Shown here piece by piece: positions 22,439-33,870 of a stretch of 64,000 bases of DNA. Numbering within the stretch: the stretch's first letter is position 1; the number at the start of each line of letters is the position of its first letter. Position numbers and translations under genes: made by a program. Source of the stretch: Venturia oleaginea (lineage: Eukaryota; Ascomycota; Dothideomycetes; Venturiales; Venturiaceae); assembly GCA_013176395.1 (NCBI GenBank), contig JABMLP010000039.1, positions 62,001 through 126,000 on the forward strand, in the 5' to 3' direction. Below the pieces are notes generated by a model. The model was not told the origin of the DNA, ran no database searches, and worked only from the letters and a program-made list of their open reading frames with translations.

Positions 22439-24589
22439 ATGAAGACCACCTGGAAAGACATCGCTCCCGTGCCAAATGGCACCGAGTTTCTCGATATCGT
22501 GCTCAGCAGAACTCAGCGACGGCTCCCTACGCAAATTCGGAGCGGTTTCCAAATCAGCAGAATCAGAAATGTCGGTACAATGGGCGCACGAAACATTTAC
22601 AAGCCCAAGTACTAACGCGACAAGTAGTTCTACACGAGAAAGGTCAAATACACTGCCGAGACCTTCTCCGAAAAGCTCTCTGCCATTCTCGATGGCTTCC
22701 CAAAGCTCGCCGACATCCACCCTTTCCACCGCGATCTTATGAACACCCTCTACGATGCCGACCACTTCAAGATTGCCCTTGGCCAGTTAGCGAGAGCCAA
22801 AACTTTGATCGAAACTGTTTGTGCGTTGTGTCCTTGCCGAGACGGTAATTTTTCATACTAACACAATGGCAGCGAGAGATTATGTCCGGTTGCTCAAGTA
22901 TGGACAATCGCTGTATCAGTGCAAACAGTTGAAGAGAGCTGCTCTCGGTCGCATGGCTACCATCTGCAAGCGCATGAAGGATCCTCTTATCTACCTCGAG
23001 CAAGTCCGATGCCATTTAGGACGTCTCCCTTCCATCGACCCAAACACGAGAACCCTCCTCATTTGCGGATACCCGAATGTAGGAAAATCGAGTTTCCTCA
23101 AGAACATATCCCACGCCGATGTTGATGTGCAGCCATACGCTTTCACAACGAAATCGCTATTTGTTGGACATTTCGATTACAAGATGTTGCGCTTTCAGGC
23201 AATTGACACACCTGGTATTTTGGATCATCCTTTGGAGGAAATGAACACCATTGAGATGCAGTCTGTCACGGCCATCGCTCATTTGCGAAGCGCCATCATG
23301 TACTTTATGGATCTCTCGGAGCACTGTGGGTATTCGGTGGATGCTCAAGTCAAGCTCTACGAGAACATCAAGCCGCTCTTTGCGAACAAGCTCACTTTCG
23401 TTGTTGTCAACAAAATCGATCTTCTGCAGCCAGAGCAGATTGACGGGATTGTTGAGACCAAGCTCAAGCACATTTTGAAGGAGGGTGAGGTGGAGTTATT
23501 GAGAATGAGCTGCGCAACATCGGAAAACATCATGCATGCACGAAATGCAGCCTGCGATCGATTGATCGCCGTCCGAAATGCCGAAAAACTTAAGGCTGGA
23601 ACGAACAGCGCTGGAGAGCCAACTGGCCGTCTCGGAGAACTCATCAGACGTATTCACGTCGCTCAGCCAATGGGTGGCCTCAATCCTGACAGACAACCTT
23701 TCATTCCAGAGGCCGTCAAGAACAGCATGAAGTACGACAAAGAAGACCCGAACCGACGGAAACTTGAGCGTGATCTGGAAGAGGAAATGGGTGGCCCCGG
23801 TGTCTACAACATTGATCTCAAGAAACTGTATCTTCTTGACAATCCAGACTGGAATCACGACAAAGTACCCGAGGTTTTTAACGGTATGAACGTATACGAT
23901 TTCTTCGATGCCGACATTGGAAACAAACTCAAGGTTCTTGAAGAGGAGGAGGAGAAGCTCGAGGCTGCAGGTCACTACGATGAAGATGAAGCGTTGACGG
24001 ATGATGAGACGACGGAGATCAGATATAAGGCGGAACTCATCCGCGAGAAGAGACAACTAATCCGCAACGACGCGAAATCGCGCAAGAGCGCTCTCAAGAA
24101 TGGAGCTCTCATCCCTCGCTCTGCGAAGGCCAAAAAGGCGTCAGAAATGGAGAAGAGTCTGCAATCCCTTGGTTTCGACACCACAGCTATCGTCGAACGC
24201 GTGCGCTCGCAATCCCGCGGTAGATCAAGACCTGCTCGCGGTCGCTCGGAAGGTGCAGGTACCGAAGACGGGGATGCTATGGAAGTCGATGCGACCCCTA
24301 AGGATCGTCTGAAGCGTGCTCTCAGCAGACCGAGATCGGAATCTAGAATGAATCGACGTGATGATGGTGTGACGAATGAAGCTGCTAGGACAAAGGCGGA
24401 GAGGATGCAGAAGTTGGGCCAGAAGAAGATGAACAGAATGGCGAGACAGGGTGAAGCTGACAGGCACGTGGCTGCTGCTATCCCGAAGCATTTGGTGAGT
24501 CTGACCTAGTTGTTGAGTGTTGTAACCCTCGCTAACCCTTTCGAAAGTTCTCTGGAAAGCGTGGCAATGGTACTACGAGGAGCAGATAA
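22439..24589 (+). CDS. nog1: Nucleolar GTP-binding protein 1, 4 exons, 662 aa
   Basis: Exons 22439-22570, 22628-22820, 22873-24494 and 24548-24589 are in frame and give 662 residues. The N-terminal block ([30 protein letters not shown]) is characteristic. G motifs: GYPNVGKSS (174-182), the DTPG box (220-223) and NKID (288-291). The C-terminus is charged and RS-rich and ends KHLFSGKRGN, split by the last intron, so the protein would lack its conserved end if that intron were missed. Nog1 is an essential GTPase that docks on pre-60S particles in nucleolus and cytoplasm during ribosome assembly. The first intron begins GTCGGT, an unusual 5' splice site. Confidence 0.96.
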
Positions 24590-26635
24590 AGAACGATCTT
24601 TCAAGTTTGTTTTTGCATGGCAAGGTTCGGAAAAGTGGCGTTATATACCGGATGTATTTGGTCTGGGCGATGGCGTTCTCTTGTGTCGGTGCTTCCCTGC
24701 AGAAGTGAAAGGGATACTTGGTATGTATGAACGTATCCTATGTAACGTCTCCAAAACCATATGTTGAACGATGTATTGATTGGGTGAAATTGACGTATCA
24801 GATGGCACTCACGGGATGCACGAATCAATTGACTTGCGTTCCATCTAGGGTAGACTTTGATGAATAGTTGCAACACGCTAACCACTTCAATTGGCTGCTT
24901 ATATGTTACTCCAGGGTCTTCCAATCCCCAGTACTGCTAACCTATACTTCCTCATTGTTGCGAATACACGACCATTGATCAAAACCATTGGCGGAAATAT
25001 CAGCTGTTACACTTCACCATCGACTCCGCCAGCTCGTCAAAGCAGGTTAGTAACAAAGCTGTCTTTTGAACCGTTTACTAACCAGCCAGTCATTGAACCG
25101 CTATATACTTCACTCCATGGTAGAGGCTAGAACAGTCATAACAGCACGAGGACCCGCAAAGACATAACGTAAAAGCAATGTCCTTTCCCGGCTCCAGATT
25201 TTGCATTCAAAGCCCACGCTCTCCAGGAAGACCTGCTTTTTGATTACTAAATATTCACTGTTCCGAGCACACAGCTGCCCCAAGTTCACAGCCAGTGATG
25301 AAGAACAAGCCGGCAATAATAACAACTCGTAACCCTCAGACCAGCTTCTTCGACCGACTTGGCGAATTTCGCCAACAAATATTGTTCTACAGCTTCAAAG
25401 ACTATTGGTTTGATAACCCGCCATCAGACCATTCCGAGTTCTCCGCTCTTTCCATTCTACGAGGATGGGGAATCTTAAGACTGGCGATGGGACATTTATT
25501 GGAAAGTATTGAAGAGAGTGGTACTATCGAATGAAGGATGAAGTGGACGTTCACTTTTCTACTGAAGTGATCTTCATGGAAAAGAAGACCGAGCAAGCGT
25601 CTACAAAGCTAGTAGCAGAGCGAATGGCAACGGAAGTCGTTCGTGAATACGCTTTTGGGTCTTAAGGCCATGCCTTTAAATAGGAAGGATGGGCACATGA
25701 TGATCGCATCCTCGAGTGCACTATCTAAGAGGCAGCAAATCCTGTTTTGTGTTTGTTGCATTGGACGCTCTGGTATAAGCCCGCGACCAACCCAACTGAA
25801 GATGGCCAAGATTGCTACCATGTTTGAGAAATTAGCTCGTTTGGCATTCAGCATAGGTCGTCACCGCATCAAGGATTCACCTTAGGTCAGACAGTATCAA
25901 GCCAGACTCCTGCCTTTTTCCATTTCCAGCTCAGCACTTACTTTAACAGAAATCATCTCTCCTGGTAACAGGAAGGGCCATGTCAGTCCTATGTAACGCC
26001 GTAGCTGAATCCGCAATAATTTAAGAATATTTTCTTTGCTACCTTTAAACCTCTACAAAACATTTCGGGAAGATAGTGTCCGGTGCCCAATCACTTTACA
26101 CTTACCCATCCTAAATTATAGTCAAATACCCATCCATACTCTTGTTCGTTCCCCATACCCATCATTCTGGCTATCGGCCCCAGTTGATCGTCCACTAACT
26201 TGCTACTAGAGTCACTAATCCCATCCCAAATTGCGTTGACGTTGGTGCAGGTGCACTGTTATCTTGGGTAAAGTGAAAGCTGAAAACGCCGGGAGCGGAA
26301 TTTTTGGGCGCAATAGGGGCAGACGAGGCTGGTGAAGATGATGCTATATGGGTCTGAATAGGAGCAGAAATAGATCGGGTAGATGTTTGTGAAGATGCGC
26401 TGAGAGTCGTAGTTATTGAAGGTGTTGCAGGTGCTGAAAAATCTGCGGGGCGCAAAGAAACTACGGGAAATGGCATGGTGACAGTCGCCGAAAGTCCGGT
26501 GGTGGTAATTTCGCGGTCCGGGCCGACGATAGATAGAAAGGGAGAGGGGACGGAGTCGAAGAGGGAAAAGAGTAGAGGGCGCGGACTATAGACAGTCTAG
26601 TAGTAGAGCTAGGTAGGACTAATGTAACGGATACT
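24590..26635. other. Intergenic region, no recognised gene
   Basis: About 2 kb. Short open frames (plus 25295-25534, minus 25854-25609, and a Ser/Thr/Pro-rich minus frame 26476-26195) have no domain that I recognise and no clear splice structure. The last may be part of a low-complexity repeat element. I cannot support a gene. Confidence 0.4.
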
Positions 26636-27849
26636 GTCATGTGGCATGTATTCGATTGTAACGTAATCCACCATCGAGCGGTACACACACCGAGCGGTAC
26701 ACAGTTTCGTATCCTCATCGATTAACCCACAATGCCACCACAACTAGTCAATACAAAGGCCCAGAAAGAGGGTCAACTATTCCTTGCTCATGACGCTTAT
26801 TTGAAAGGCCATTTTCCAAGTATTCGAAAGGCCGCTGATGCCTACTCTGTCCCATTTACTTCCCTTGCCTCCCGCCTTCGCGGACGCGCTTCGCGCCCCA
26901 ATTGCCAAAAGCTTACGGACACGGAAGAGGAGGTCGTTGAGCATTGAATACTATCTATGGATGAAAGAGGTTATCCATTGACCGTTACTGGGGTACGCGA
27001 TCCGGCAAAAATCGTACTCGAGCAGCGTGTAGGCTCAGATTGCAAAATCGGTGTCAATTGGCCTCAGCGATACATCAACCGCCGCCCTAGCCTCAAATCG
27101 CGATATTCACGCAGCTACGATAATCAAAGGGCAAGATGCGAAGATCCAGCCCTTATTGGGGCCTGGTTTGGGCTTGTACAAAACACAATCGCTAAATACG
27201 GCATCCTCAATAACGATATCTACAACTTCGACGAAACTGGCTTTGTAATGGGCCTTGCAAGTACCTCACGCGTAGTTACTGCCTCAGATAGGCGTGGCAG
27301 ACCCCCTCAATTACAGCCTGGCGATCGCGAATGGGTTACGGCAATCGAATCGATCAATACGCTGGGTTGGAGCCTCCCGCCGATTGTGATCTTCAAAGGC
27401 AAGGTACATATATCATCTTGGTACGAAAACAACAATCTACCGCCTGATTGGACAATCGCTTTGAGTACAAATGGATGAACTAATGACAAGCTTGGATTAC
27501 ATTGGTTGAAAGAGGTTTTCGAGCCAAATACAGCTGCAAGAAAGGTTGGTAGTGATCGACTACTAATTCTGGATGGCCACGGCAGCCACGCAACGCCAGA
27601 ATTTGATCAATTTTGTGCAGACCGGATGATTATTACTCTTTGTATGCCACCGCATTCATCACATCTTCTTCAGCCTCTCGATATTGGTTGTTTTTCGGTC
27701 CTCAAGCGTACCTACGGCCACCAAGTCTCGGAATATATGAGGCTTGGCATAAATCATATCGACAAAATTGAGTTCCTTCACGCCTTTAAAATTGCTCGAA
27801 TTAGTGCACTCACACTAAGCAATATTCAACGCAGCTTCACTGCTGCCGG
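26636..27849 (+). pseudogene. Fot1/pogo transposase (element C), two in-frame stops, 3' end replaced by LTR
   Basis: Reading from ATG 26732: HTH (SIRKAADAYSVPFTSLASRL), an in-frame TGA at 26945, then the CENP-B-type HTH and DDE domain with NFDETGFVMGL (first Asp), TASDRRGRPPQLQPGDREWVT, PPIVIFKGKVH, a second TGA at about 27476, then LLILDGHGSHAT (second Asp), CMPPHSSHLLQPLDIGCF and NIQRSFTAAG. At 27850 the coding match stops at the edge of an LTR. Two GAGCGGTACACA repeats at 26675-26703 upstream look like subterminal repeats of this element. All the pieces are in one frame apart from the stops, so decay is modest. Confidence 0.85.
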
Positions 27850-28590
27850 TGTCACGGCAGCGATAGGATGTATAGAATGAACTAGGGTTCTAAGAACTAA
27901 GTGTGATAATAGAATTTACGGTAGAGAACGAGTTACTACGAGGGCGCGAAGATATCGCGCCTTAGCCACAATGTGGCTAAGCCGATACGCCCGAGCCATG
28001 AAGTAACGTGACGGCAAAGGAGCCATGCCGTGCCGTCACATTACCCCCCCAAAAAGAAAGCCCAGTTATCTCGAGAGGAATCAACTTGGCTGGCCACATT
28101 GCTAGCAAAACATATACCAAACGCCCCTTCAATCTGAATCCCTACTGCTATTGATTTGAGAATACAAAACACCCATAGCTGGAAGGAGAGAAAGGACTCA
28201 AAGGAGCAAAAGGCCCATAGCCTAGCGCCTATTCATCCTTGTGCGCATTCTCGTCATTCTCCCCTTGGAGACCGCCGCATTATCGTCCTCATGCGGTGGA
28301 TCCTCAGTCTCTCGGTCATAGGCGTCCTGCCATTCTGTCAACCTCAATGGCGGACCATCTCGCTCGGGGTGATCCTGGTGGTAGAGCCTGAGCAGCTTTG
28401 GTGAGTTCTTAAAGCTCTCAGCATCATACCATGTATTATCTGGGTCCCAACCTTTCCATGATACCATGTATTGTAGCTTTTGTCGGTGAATACGGCTTCC
28501 AAGGATGGCCTCAACCTCCCACTCGACATGGCTGTGCACTTCGTAGGCATCATTTGGATCGTTGGTATTGATTTGACCCGGGAGCCCCTA
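27850..28590 (-). mobile_element. Truncated Ty3/gypsy chromovirus: 3' LTR and integrase chromodomain
   Basis: Read on the minus strand: integrase C-terminus with chromodomain (about 28590-28222), a polypurine tract (TTTTTGGGGGGGTAA, near 28041-28055), then an LTR of 191 bp starting TGTGACGG at 28040 and ending GTGACA at 27850. The order PPT then TG...CA is what a 3' LTR needs. The rest of pol and the 5' LTR are missing beyond about 28600. The LTR edge coincides with the break in the Fot1-like gene, so the retrotransposon landed in it. Confidence 0.82.
28222..28590 (-). pseudogene. Chromovirus integrase C-terminal fragment with chromodomain
   Basis: The frame reads VEWEVEAILGSRIHR, LQYMVSWKGW, NTWYDAESFKNSPKLL, then LYHQDHPERDGPP. 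The aromatic cage positions and the VxWKGW core are those of a chromodomain. In chromoviruses it sits at the integrase C-terminus and is thought to steer integration to marked chromatin. The piece is 5'-truncated: upstream of about 28570 the frame is lost. It ends at 28222 before the non-coding 3' region and LTR. Confidence 0.8.
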
Positions 28591-28754
28591 ACACATAGAT
28601 TCTTGGGGATTACGCCGTAATCCGAGTTATCATTGGTTGATTCGGACTTATCGATAAGAAGCACAGACATTGTCCACCATAATCTACACCAAAATCCGAT
28701 TGGCAAGATTCTCTACCATTCCACCTATTGTAGACACCCAAAACACCACTAATA

Positions 28755-30095
28755 ATGTCTAGTGCACCATATCAACTACCTTCGTTCTTAAGTGCCCGCA
28801 CAGATTCTAGCGTGGTTGTCTGTTCTGACCATGGCTCGTCTTACGTGAAGGCAAACTTGGATCGACACCTTCGCGATGGGCACCTTCTCAACTCAAAAGC
28901 GAGAGCGCCTGTCCTTGCACACATCAACTCTATCGGTATTGCCAATGGGATAGAGGATGTAGTCGGTCCAAGTGACAGAATTAGGCCAATTCCTGGTCTC
29001 CCTATTTACGTTGCATTTCTTTGTCCTTTCGACAATGGGGACTGCCGCCACCTCTCCATCAACAAAGACGCTATGAACAAACATTGCCGGTCTACACACC
29101 ATGTAGGGTCGGAGTTAGAAGGAAGAGGTAGAAAAGACAGTTTAGTTCAGGCGGAATAGTCCCAACTTCGAGTTCAGACATTGTTTGCGGAAAAGAGATA
29201 GATTGATTATTTTATTGTAAATATTGAACAGGAGGAAAACGAGCACGAACAGACCAGCCCAGGACTTTCGACAAAGAATCTGCAGCAACAACAACGCCAA
29301 AGAAAGAACACTATTCCATTTTCTAATAGTGCAGCCGATATTCTCCAACAGAGCTACACGCAGGCCCAGGAGGAGCATATGCAACGGTATAGCACGATAG
29401 AGAAGATTGAACATGTGTCTGAGTTGACAGGATTTCTGGGCGAATCAGGCTATCATGCTCATCTTGAAGGCGTAGAATTTGCGGAGATTTCGCTAGCTTA
29501 TCGACTGCCCGTTGTCGACAAGGAGCCGATACTTTCTGTGGTATGCAGCAGTGTCAATCGGGTTCTTCGCAAAGCCATGCAAGTGCAGGACTTTGACAAG
29601 ATGGAGGAAAGGCAGGTGAGCAAGGTGAATGCCAAACTCTTGAATACTTTCAGGCGATCAGAGATGTCGCAAGATCCAATCAAGCCATTGCAGAACGCCA
29701 AGTCAAAGCAGAGATATATCGGAACAGCGCAGAATTTGGTCTGTTATTATTCTCGAGTCACAAGCCAGCAGCATCTACAGCAAAAGAAGATGTTCAACCC
29801 AACCTCAAGTCAAGTCTTACATTGGGGGACAACAAAGGTTTGTGCAGAAGCTATTTTCTCGTCGACATCTGGAGAAAGATGCATGCCGGATGACGAGGAG
29901 CGGCTATGCCAGCTAGAAGAGCAGCTCGATCGGTCGGTACTCGTATTTCTTCTCGAGTTGGTTCAACATGGACTCCAGCACAGGGCATTCGATTCAGCGA
30001 TCATGTCCTTTGCAGCGGTGATTGCTTGGGACAGTTGGAACAATACGTGGGTGGAGATTGAAGACCACACAAGTGCTTTGGGCCAGATTGTGTAG
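28755..30095 (+). pseudogene. OrsD-type (formerly DUF3505) protein, in-frame stops
   Basis: From ATG 28755 the frame gives an OrsD-like zinc-finger pair: VVVCSDHGSSYVKANLDRHL and CPFDNGDCRHLSINKDAMNKH. It then hits TAG at 29157 and a second TAG near 29205 but continues in the same frame with the family's helical part (IEKIEHVSELTGF, ILSVVCSSVNRVLRKAM, FDSAIMSFAAVIAWDSW) to 30095. This domain occurs in many fungal repeat-associated proteins, some fused to RecQ-type helicases; the function is unknown. The two stops and the abrupt end next to a second, inverted copy mark it as a pseudogene. Confidence 0.72.
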
Positions 30096-30096
30096 G

Positions 30097-30820
30097 ATGT
30101 CCAACTGCTTTCCCCCCGGCTTCCTGACCACGGCTGCTAGCTCATCCCTAATGAGCCCTATCAAATTTTTGTCCCACCCTGTTCGTTCCAGCCATCGGTT
30201 TACCTCGTCCTTCTCCCCCTCTTGTATTATATTGTTTGCCTCCTCTTCCATGGCTTCCAACCTGCCCTGCGCTTCCTGCTGTATACGCTCCCACCGGTCG
30301 ACAGCTGGGCCATCGTCTAGTCTCTCTTTGATACGGAAATACTGCGACCTGTGTCGGCTAGGGAAAAATCGCTGGCACCGTACCTTCTCGCATCCTTCTT
30401 CTAACCTCTGAGCTGCAGTTCCTTTCTCGCTTTTGCTTAGCTTCCCACCCCTTTGCTTCTCTGTTACCTTCCACTCGTGCTGTTCTCGCCAATGGCGCCT
30501 TAGCCCGTCTCTACTAGTATAAATCTGCCCGCATTTCCCGTCCTCCAACTTACATATCCAACCTTTGTGTAACGGCAATTCGGGTATGAGCTCTTCCACT
30601 CCGATAGGCCCTGTGAACTGCTCTGGGTCTGTGATTAACCCTCGTCACGACGTGTTGATTGCCTTCTGAACCAATTGGCGCTCTTCCTTTTTCATGTTAT
30701 GGTGACCCCCCGTAAATGTGAATCCACCTCTTTCGGCTATACTGCGTGCTTGCACTCCTTGCATACAATTACCTCATACTCTCTCAATCGCGTAGAATAC
30801 TTTGTCGCAAAGCTCGCCAT
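30097..30820 (-). pseudogene. Second OrsD-type fragment, opposite strand
   Basis: Starts at ATG 30820 (MASFATKYSTRLREYEVIVCKECKHAV), then TAG at 30739-30737 where Trp is expected, a one-base loss in a G run near 30710, TGA at 30647-30645, then open to the junction near 30097. Visible parts are the first finger (CKECKHAV ... HLRG), QLVQKAI, DPEQFTGPIGVEELIPELPLH, the second finger CGQIYTSRDGLRRHWREQH and WLERTGWDKNL. The protein is cut at the boundary with the plus-strand copy, so the two fragments face each other tail to tail. Confidence 0.7.
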
Positions 30821-31340
30821 GGTGCGCAATCTGGACTTCTGGGTACCGCTGTAGGAATGAATGTGCGACTCTGCTCAATAATAGCCAATGGTTCTTTGGA
30901 TACGCCTATAAGAACGGACGGGCGACTCTACTCAATAACAGCCAATAGATCTAGGGAAAATCTAGAGTCGCTGCGACGCGTCCTCTCTTCTCGCGCTCTT
31001 CTCTTAATCTACTTAGATAGCGTATTGCGGACAACGCCTATGATATCACATAGGCCCCTCTCTAAATTGTACGCGACCGGGTTGGGGTTGGATTCATCAA
31101 TGCGCGTGTCAATAATCCGATGAAAAACGTGATGAACTGTTGTCCGAGTACAGCCAAATACATCTAAATGTATCCGAATGCATAAGATCAGGCAAAAAAC
31201 ACCACAACAGCGAGAACTGAGATCTTTGAAACTGAATAATTATAACGCAAATACATATCGCCTCAAAAGGGCTCAGGTTGTTCTAGGCTCGACGCGTCGC
31301 CCAGCGCGTAGAAACGAGAGATGACAATACCGTGGCCTCA
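30821..31340. other. Spacer before LINE 2
   Basis: About 520 bp with a partial direct repeat (GCGACTCT(A/G)CTCAATAA(C/T)AGCCAAT near 30853 and 30921). No gene is seen. The 5' UTR of the next LINE probably begins near its right end. Confidence 0.4.
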
Positions 31341-31475
31341 AGAGGTGGTCTGGCCGACCGGACTTCATGAGCACGCTACACAACTCACAAGGCACCTTCG
31401 AAACGCATTACTCTACCTCGAAAGCGGACAGGCTCTACCTGTACCCCAGACCAAGTAAAGGCAATTATCACGACG

Positions 31476-32837
31476 ATGCTGCCCTCGATTGCAAAGGCCC
31501 AAAGGACCCCCGATATGACAACCGTCCACGATCAACTACCCATTATACACACTGAGATGACTCAAGACACAAAGGAAACGGCGAAGGAGATAGCTGGGAT
31601 AAAGGGAGAACTTAAAGCTCTGAGAACAGACACACAGAAGAACAGCACTATTGGTGAAGAAGCGAAAACGGCAGCGAAAGAGGCAACAGAGGTGGGCAAG
31701 ACCGTTGCAGGAATAGCGAGTGATATCAAGAACAAAGGGACACAATTCCAAACAGGCATGCCAATGAGCTATGCTGCTGCCGCTACCCGAGGAGGGTTAG
31801 CTACAAGCACACATAGCATACAAACCCAAAGTGTCAAGACCCCCGCGACGGTCCAACGTGAGATTATCGTAAACTTCAGGAACGCACAAACGATCCAGAG
31901 CCTGCGCACAATGAATCCACGCAATTTAAAAGCCCACGTTGACCGAGCCATTTCCCAAAGTCAAAACAAACATATAGCCAATCTGAAGATCATGTCTGCT
32001 AACCAGCTCAAAAGCGGAGATCTGAGCATCAGAACGGCGACAAATAGTGAAATGCAGCTTCTCAGACAATTCACGGAGGACTGGACCCCACGTACTGGGA
32101 ACGGGACGTCAGTACAAAATCCAACGTATGGCGTTCTTGTACATGGCATACGTACTAGTACGATGGATACAGACAAATTCGAGGAAACTAGAGACGCCAT
32201 TCTGCAAGACAATAAGCCGTTTATCCCAACCGCGGACGTCAAATACATTGGATGGTTGACCCGGAAGACGCCAACAAAAGCGATGTCGTCGGTCATCATT
32301 GAGTTCACCAAGTCTGAGGACGCAAACAAGATCATCGATGAAGGTTTGGTATGGCAAGGGGAGATGTGTCAAAGCGAACAATACGAGAGACAATGCCGAC
32401 TGAAGCAGTGCTTTCAGTGCTACAAATACAGCCACATAGGAACTCAATGCAAAGCAGCAAAATTACGTGGCTACTGTTCGCAAGAACATAGTTCTAGGGA
32501 CTGCCCTTCAAAGACTGGACAGACCTCGCCTAGGAAATGCGCCAATTGCCATGGAGCCCATGAAGCATGGAGTCAACAATGCCCAACTAGGAAGGAGGAA
32601 CTCACCCGGACAAAGGCAGCGTACGCAAACAGACCACGGTATCACCCTATGGTGTTCACCTGTGATGAAATACCTATACAAGATTCCGCCCGAGAACCTC
32701 CTGGAAGAACGAGGTCAACTACAGACCTGACCTCACACCAAGGGTCAAGGACCAGAGGGATGCAACTATTACCTGGAAATGGACAAAAGAGGCCTGCCCC
32801 AGAAAACAAGGAGAACGAAGGACCACACCAGAGTTAA
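31476..32837 (+). CDS. LINE 2 ORF1 (gag-like RNA-binding protein), intact, 453 aa
   Basis: Uninterrupted frame of 453 codons. The first 100 residues are Lys/Glu/Thr-rich and probably helical (ETAKEIAGIKGELKALRTD), followed by MSYAAAATRGG, a motif common in these ORF1 proteins, a globular centre, and zinc knuckles CFQCYKYSHIGTQC, CSQEHSSRDC and CANCHGAHEAWSQQC (residues about 305-370). The C-terminus is Arg/Pro/Glu-rich. It would package the element RNA. This is the only ORF of the element without a break, so some protein could still be made. Confidence 0.85.
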   Translation: MLPSIAKAQRTPDMTTVHDQLPIIHTEMTQDTKETAKEIAGIKGELKALRTDTQKNSTIGEEAKTAAKEATEVGKTVAGIASDIKNKGTQFQTGMPMSYAAAATRGGLATSTHSIQTQSVKTPATVQREIIVNFRNAQTIQSLRTMNPRNLKAHVDRAISQSQNKHIANLKIMSANQLKSGDLSIRTATNSEMQLLRQFTEDWTPRTGNGTSVQNPTYGVLVHGIRTSTMDTDKFEETRDAILQDNKPFIPTADVKYIGWLTRKTPTKAMSSVIIEFTKSEDANKIIDEGLVWQGEMCQSEQYERQCRLKQCFQCYKYSHIGTQCKAAKLRGYCSQEHSSRDCPSKTGQTSPRKCANCHGAHEAWSQQCPTRKEELTRTKAAYANRPRYHPMVFTCDEIPIQDSAREPPGRTRSTTDLTSHQGSRTRGMQLLPGNGQKRPAPENKENEGPHQS

Positions 32838-33212
32838 AGGCCACAAAGAGCAACGAAGATGTCGAGGAGGGCGCTTGAGGCGCTAGAGGGCAATACCCTA
32901 GCATGTAGAAACACACAATACTCTTGAATAGTGCACAGTGAAAAGATGAGGTTTAGAATTGCATGTCCTTTCAATTAAGCTGGGAACCGCGAGGTACCAA
33001 TACAGATGTGATTGCCTTGAAATCAAAAGAAGGGTACATGATTCCGACGGCTGCATGCAACCGATGTCCACTTTGCGGCTAACTGAAATTGTAGTATCAT
33101 CCAACAATTAACATGGACCAACTTAATATACTACAGTACAACGTACGTAAATCAAGGGATACGGTTATGGAAACTCTGCTCCGTGATCCAAGAGTAGCAG
33201 AATACGATATTA

Positions 33213-33432
33213 TGTCATGATCGAACTATGTTGGTATTCGAATGCAGTTAAATGTAGTTAAATGTGGTGGTTCTGCTCGATCAGGTCTAGCGCGATCAGG
33301 TCTAGCGCGAGACCGGTCGCAAAGTATTTAGACTCGTCTCTACCTCTTAGTTAGATCCTCATACTTACAACTTCGTACATCTTATAGAATTCAAATCATG
33401 TTTCCAAATCAAGTCCAAGGTCAAACGTGACA
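33213..33432 (-). mobile_element. Solo LTR (220 bp, TGTCA...TGACA) with TATTA target duplication
   Basis: Ends TGTCATGATCG (33213) and ACGTGACA (33432), flanked by TATTA at 33208-33212 and 33433-33437. It interrupts the LINE endonuclease between AEYDI and IAIQEP. Parts of the same sequence recur at 38558-38654, 40056-40140 and 48133-48274, so this is a repeat family. The TG...CA ends and 5-bp duplication are those of LTR retrotransposons. Orientation is nominal because both termini read TGTCA inward. An internal duplication GATCAGGTCTAGCGC occurs twice near 33279-33310. Confidence 0.88.
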
Positions 33433-33741
33433 TATTATTGCTATCCAAGAACCGTGGCGCATCCCCTTCATGTCGACAACACACCACCCAGCAAAGAATA
33501 TATTCCACTTATACTACCCGACAACAAACGAGGAGGATGGCCCAGCAAGGGTGTGTTTCTTTGTCAACAAAAGGCTAGACCACGGCAGTCTGCAATTCAA
33601 ACAGCACACAAGAGACGTCTGCTCATTGAAAATCAGTATCAACAATGGCGATCAAACAGAAGACGAGCTGGTAATACATAACGTCTACAATACGGTCCAA
33701 AACATGCCAAACTGCATCAGCTCACTGCTGACCCTAAGAGC

Positions 33742-33870
33742 TGTCAAATGAACTCATTTCATTCACCTCATTTGTACAAGCTTGAACACGAGCCTCTCAA
33801 TCGTGTATATATATGGGTATGCCCACGATCATCAATTCAGACTCCAGTCTGCTTCATCTACCTTTTGACA
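33742..33870 (+). mobile_element. Second, very short solo LTR (129 bp) with AGAGC target duplication
   Basis: Begins TGTCAAATGAAC at 33742 and ends CTTTTGACA at 33870; AGAGC lies on both sides (33737-33741, 33871-33875). It contains TATATATATGGG near 33806, a possible TATA box in plus orientation. It is unrelated in sequence to the 220-bp LTR nearby except for the TGTCA/TGACA ends. It interrupts the same LINE endonuclease gene. Confidence 0.85.

Noticed and set aside
25295..25854. Short frames in the 24.6-26.6 kb gap
   Set aside because: No domain, no splice structure and no consistent strand, so no gene is supported.
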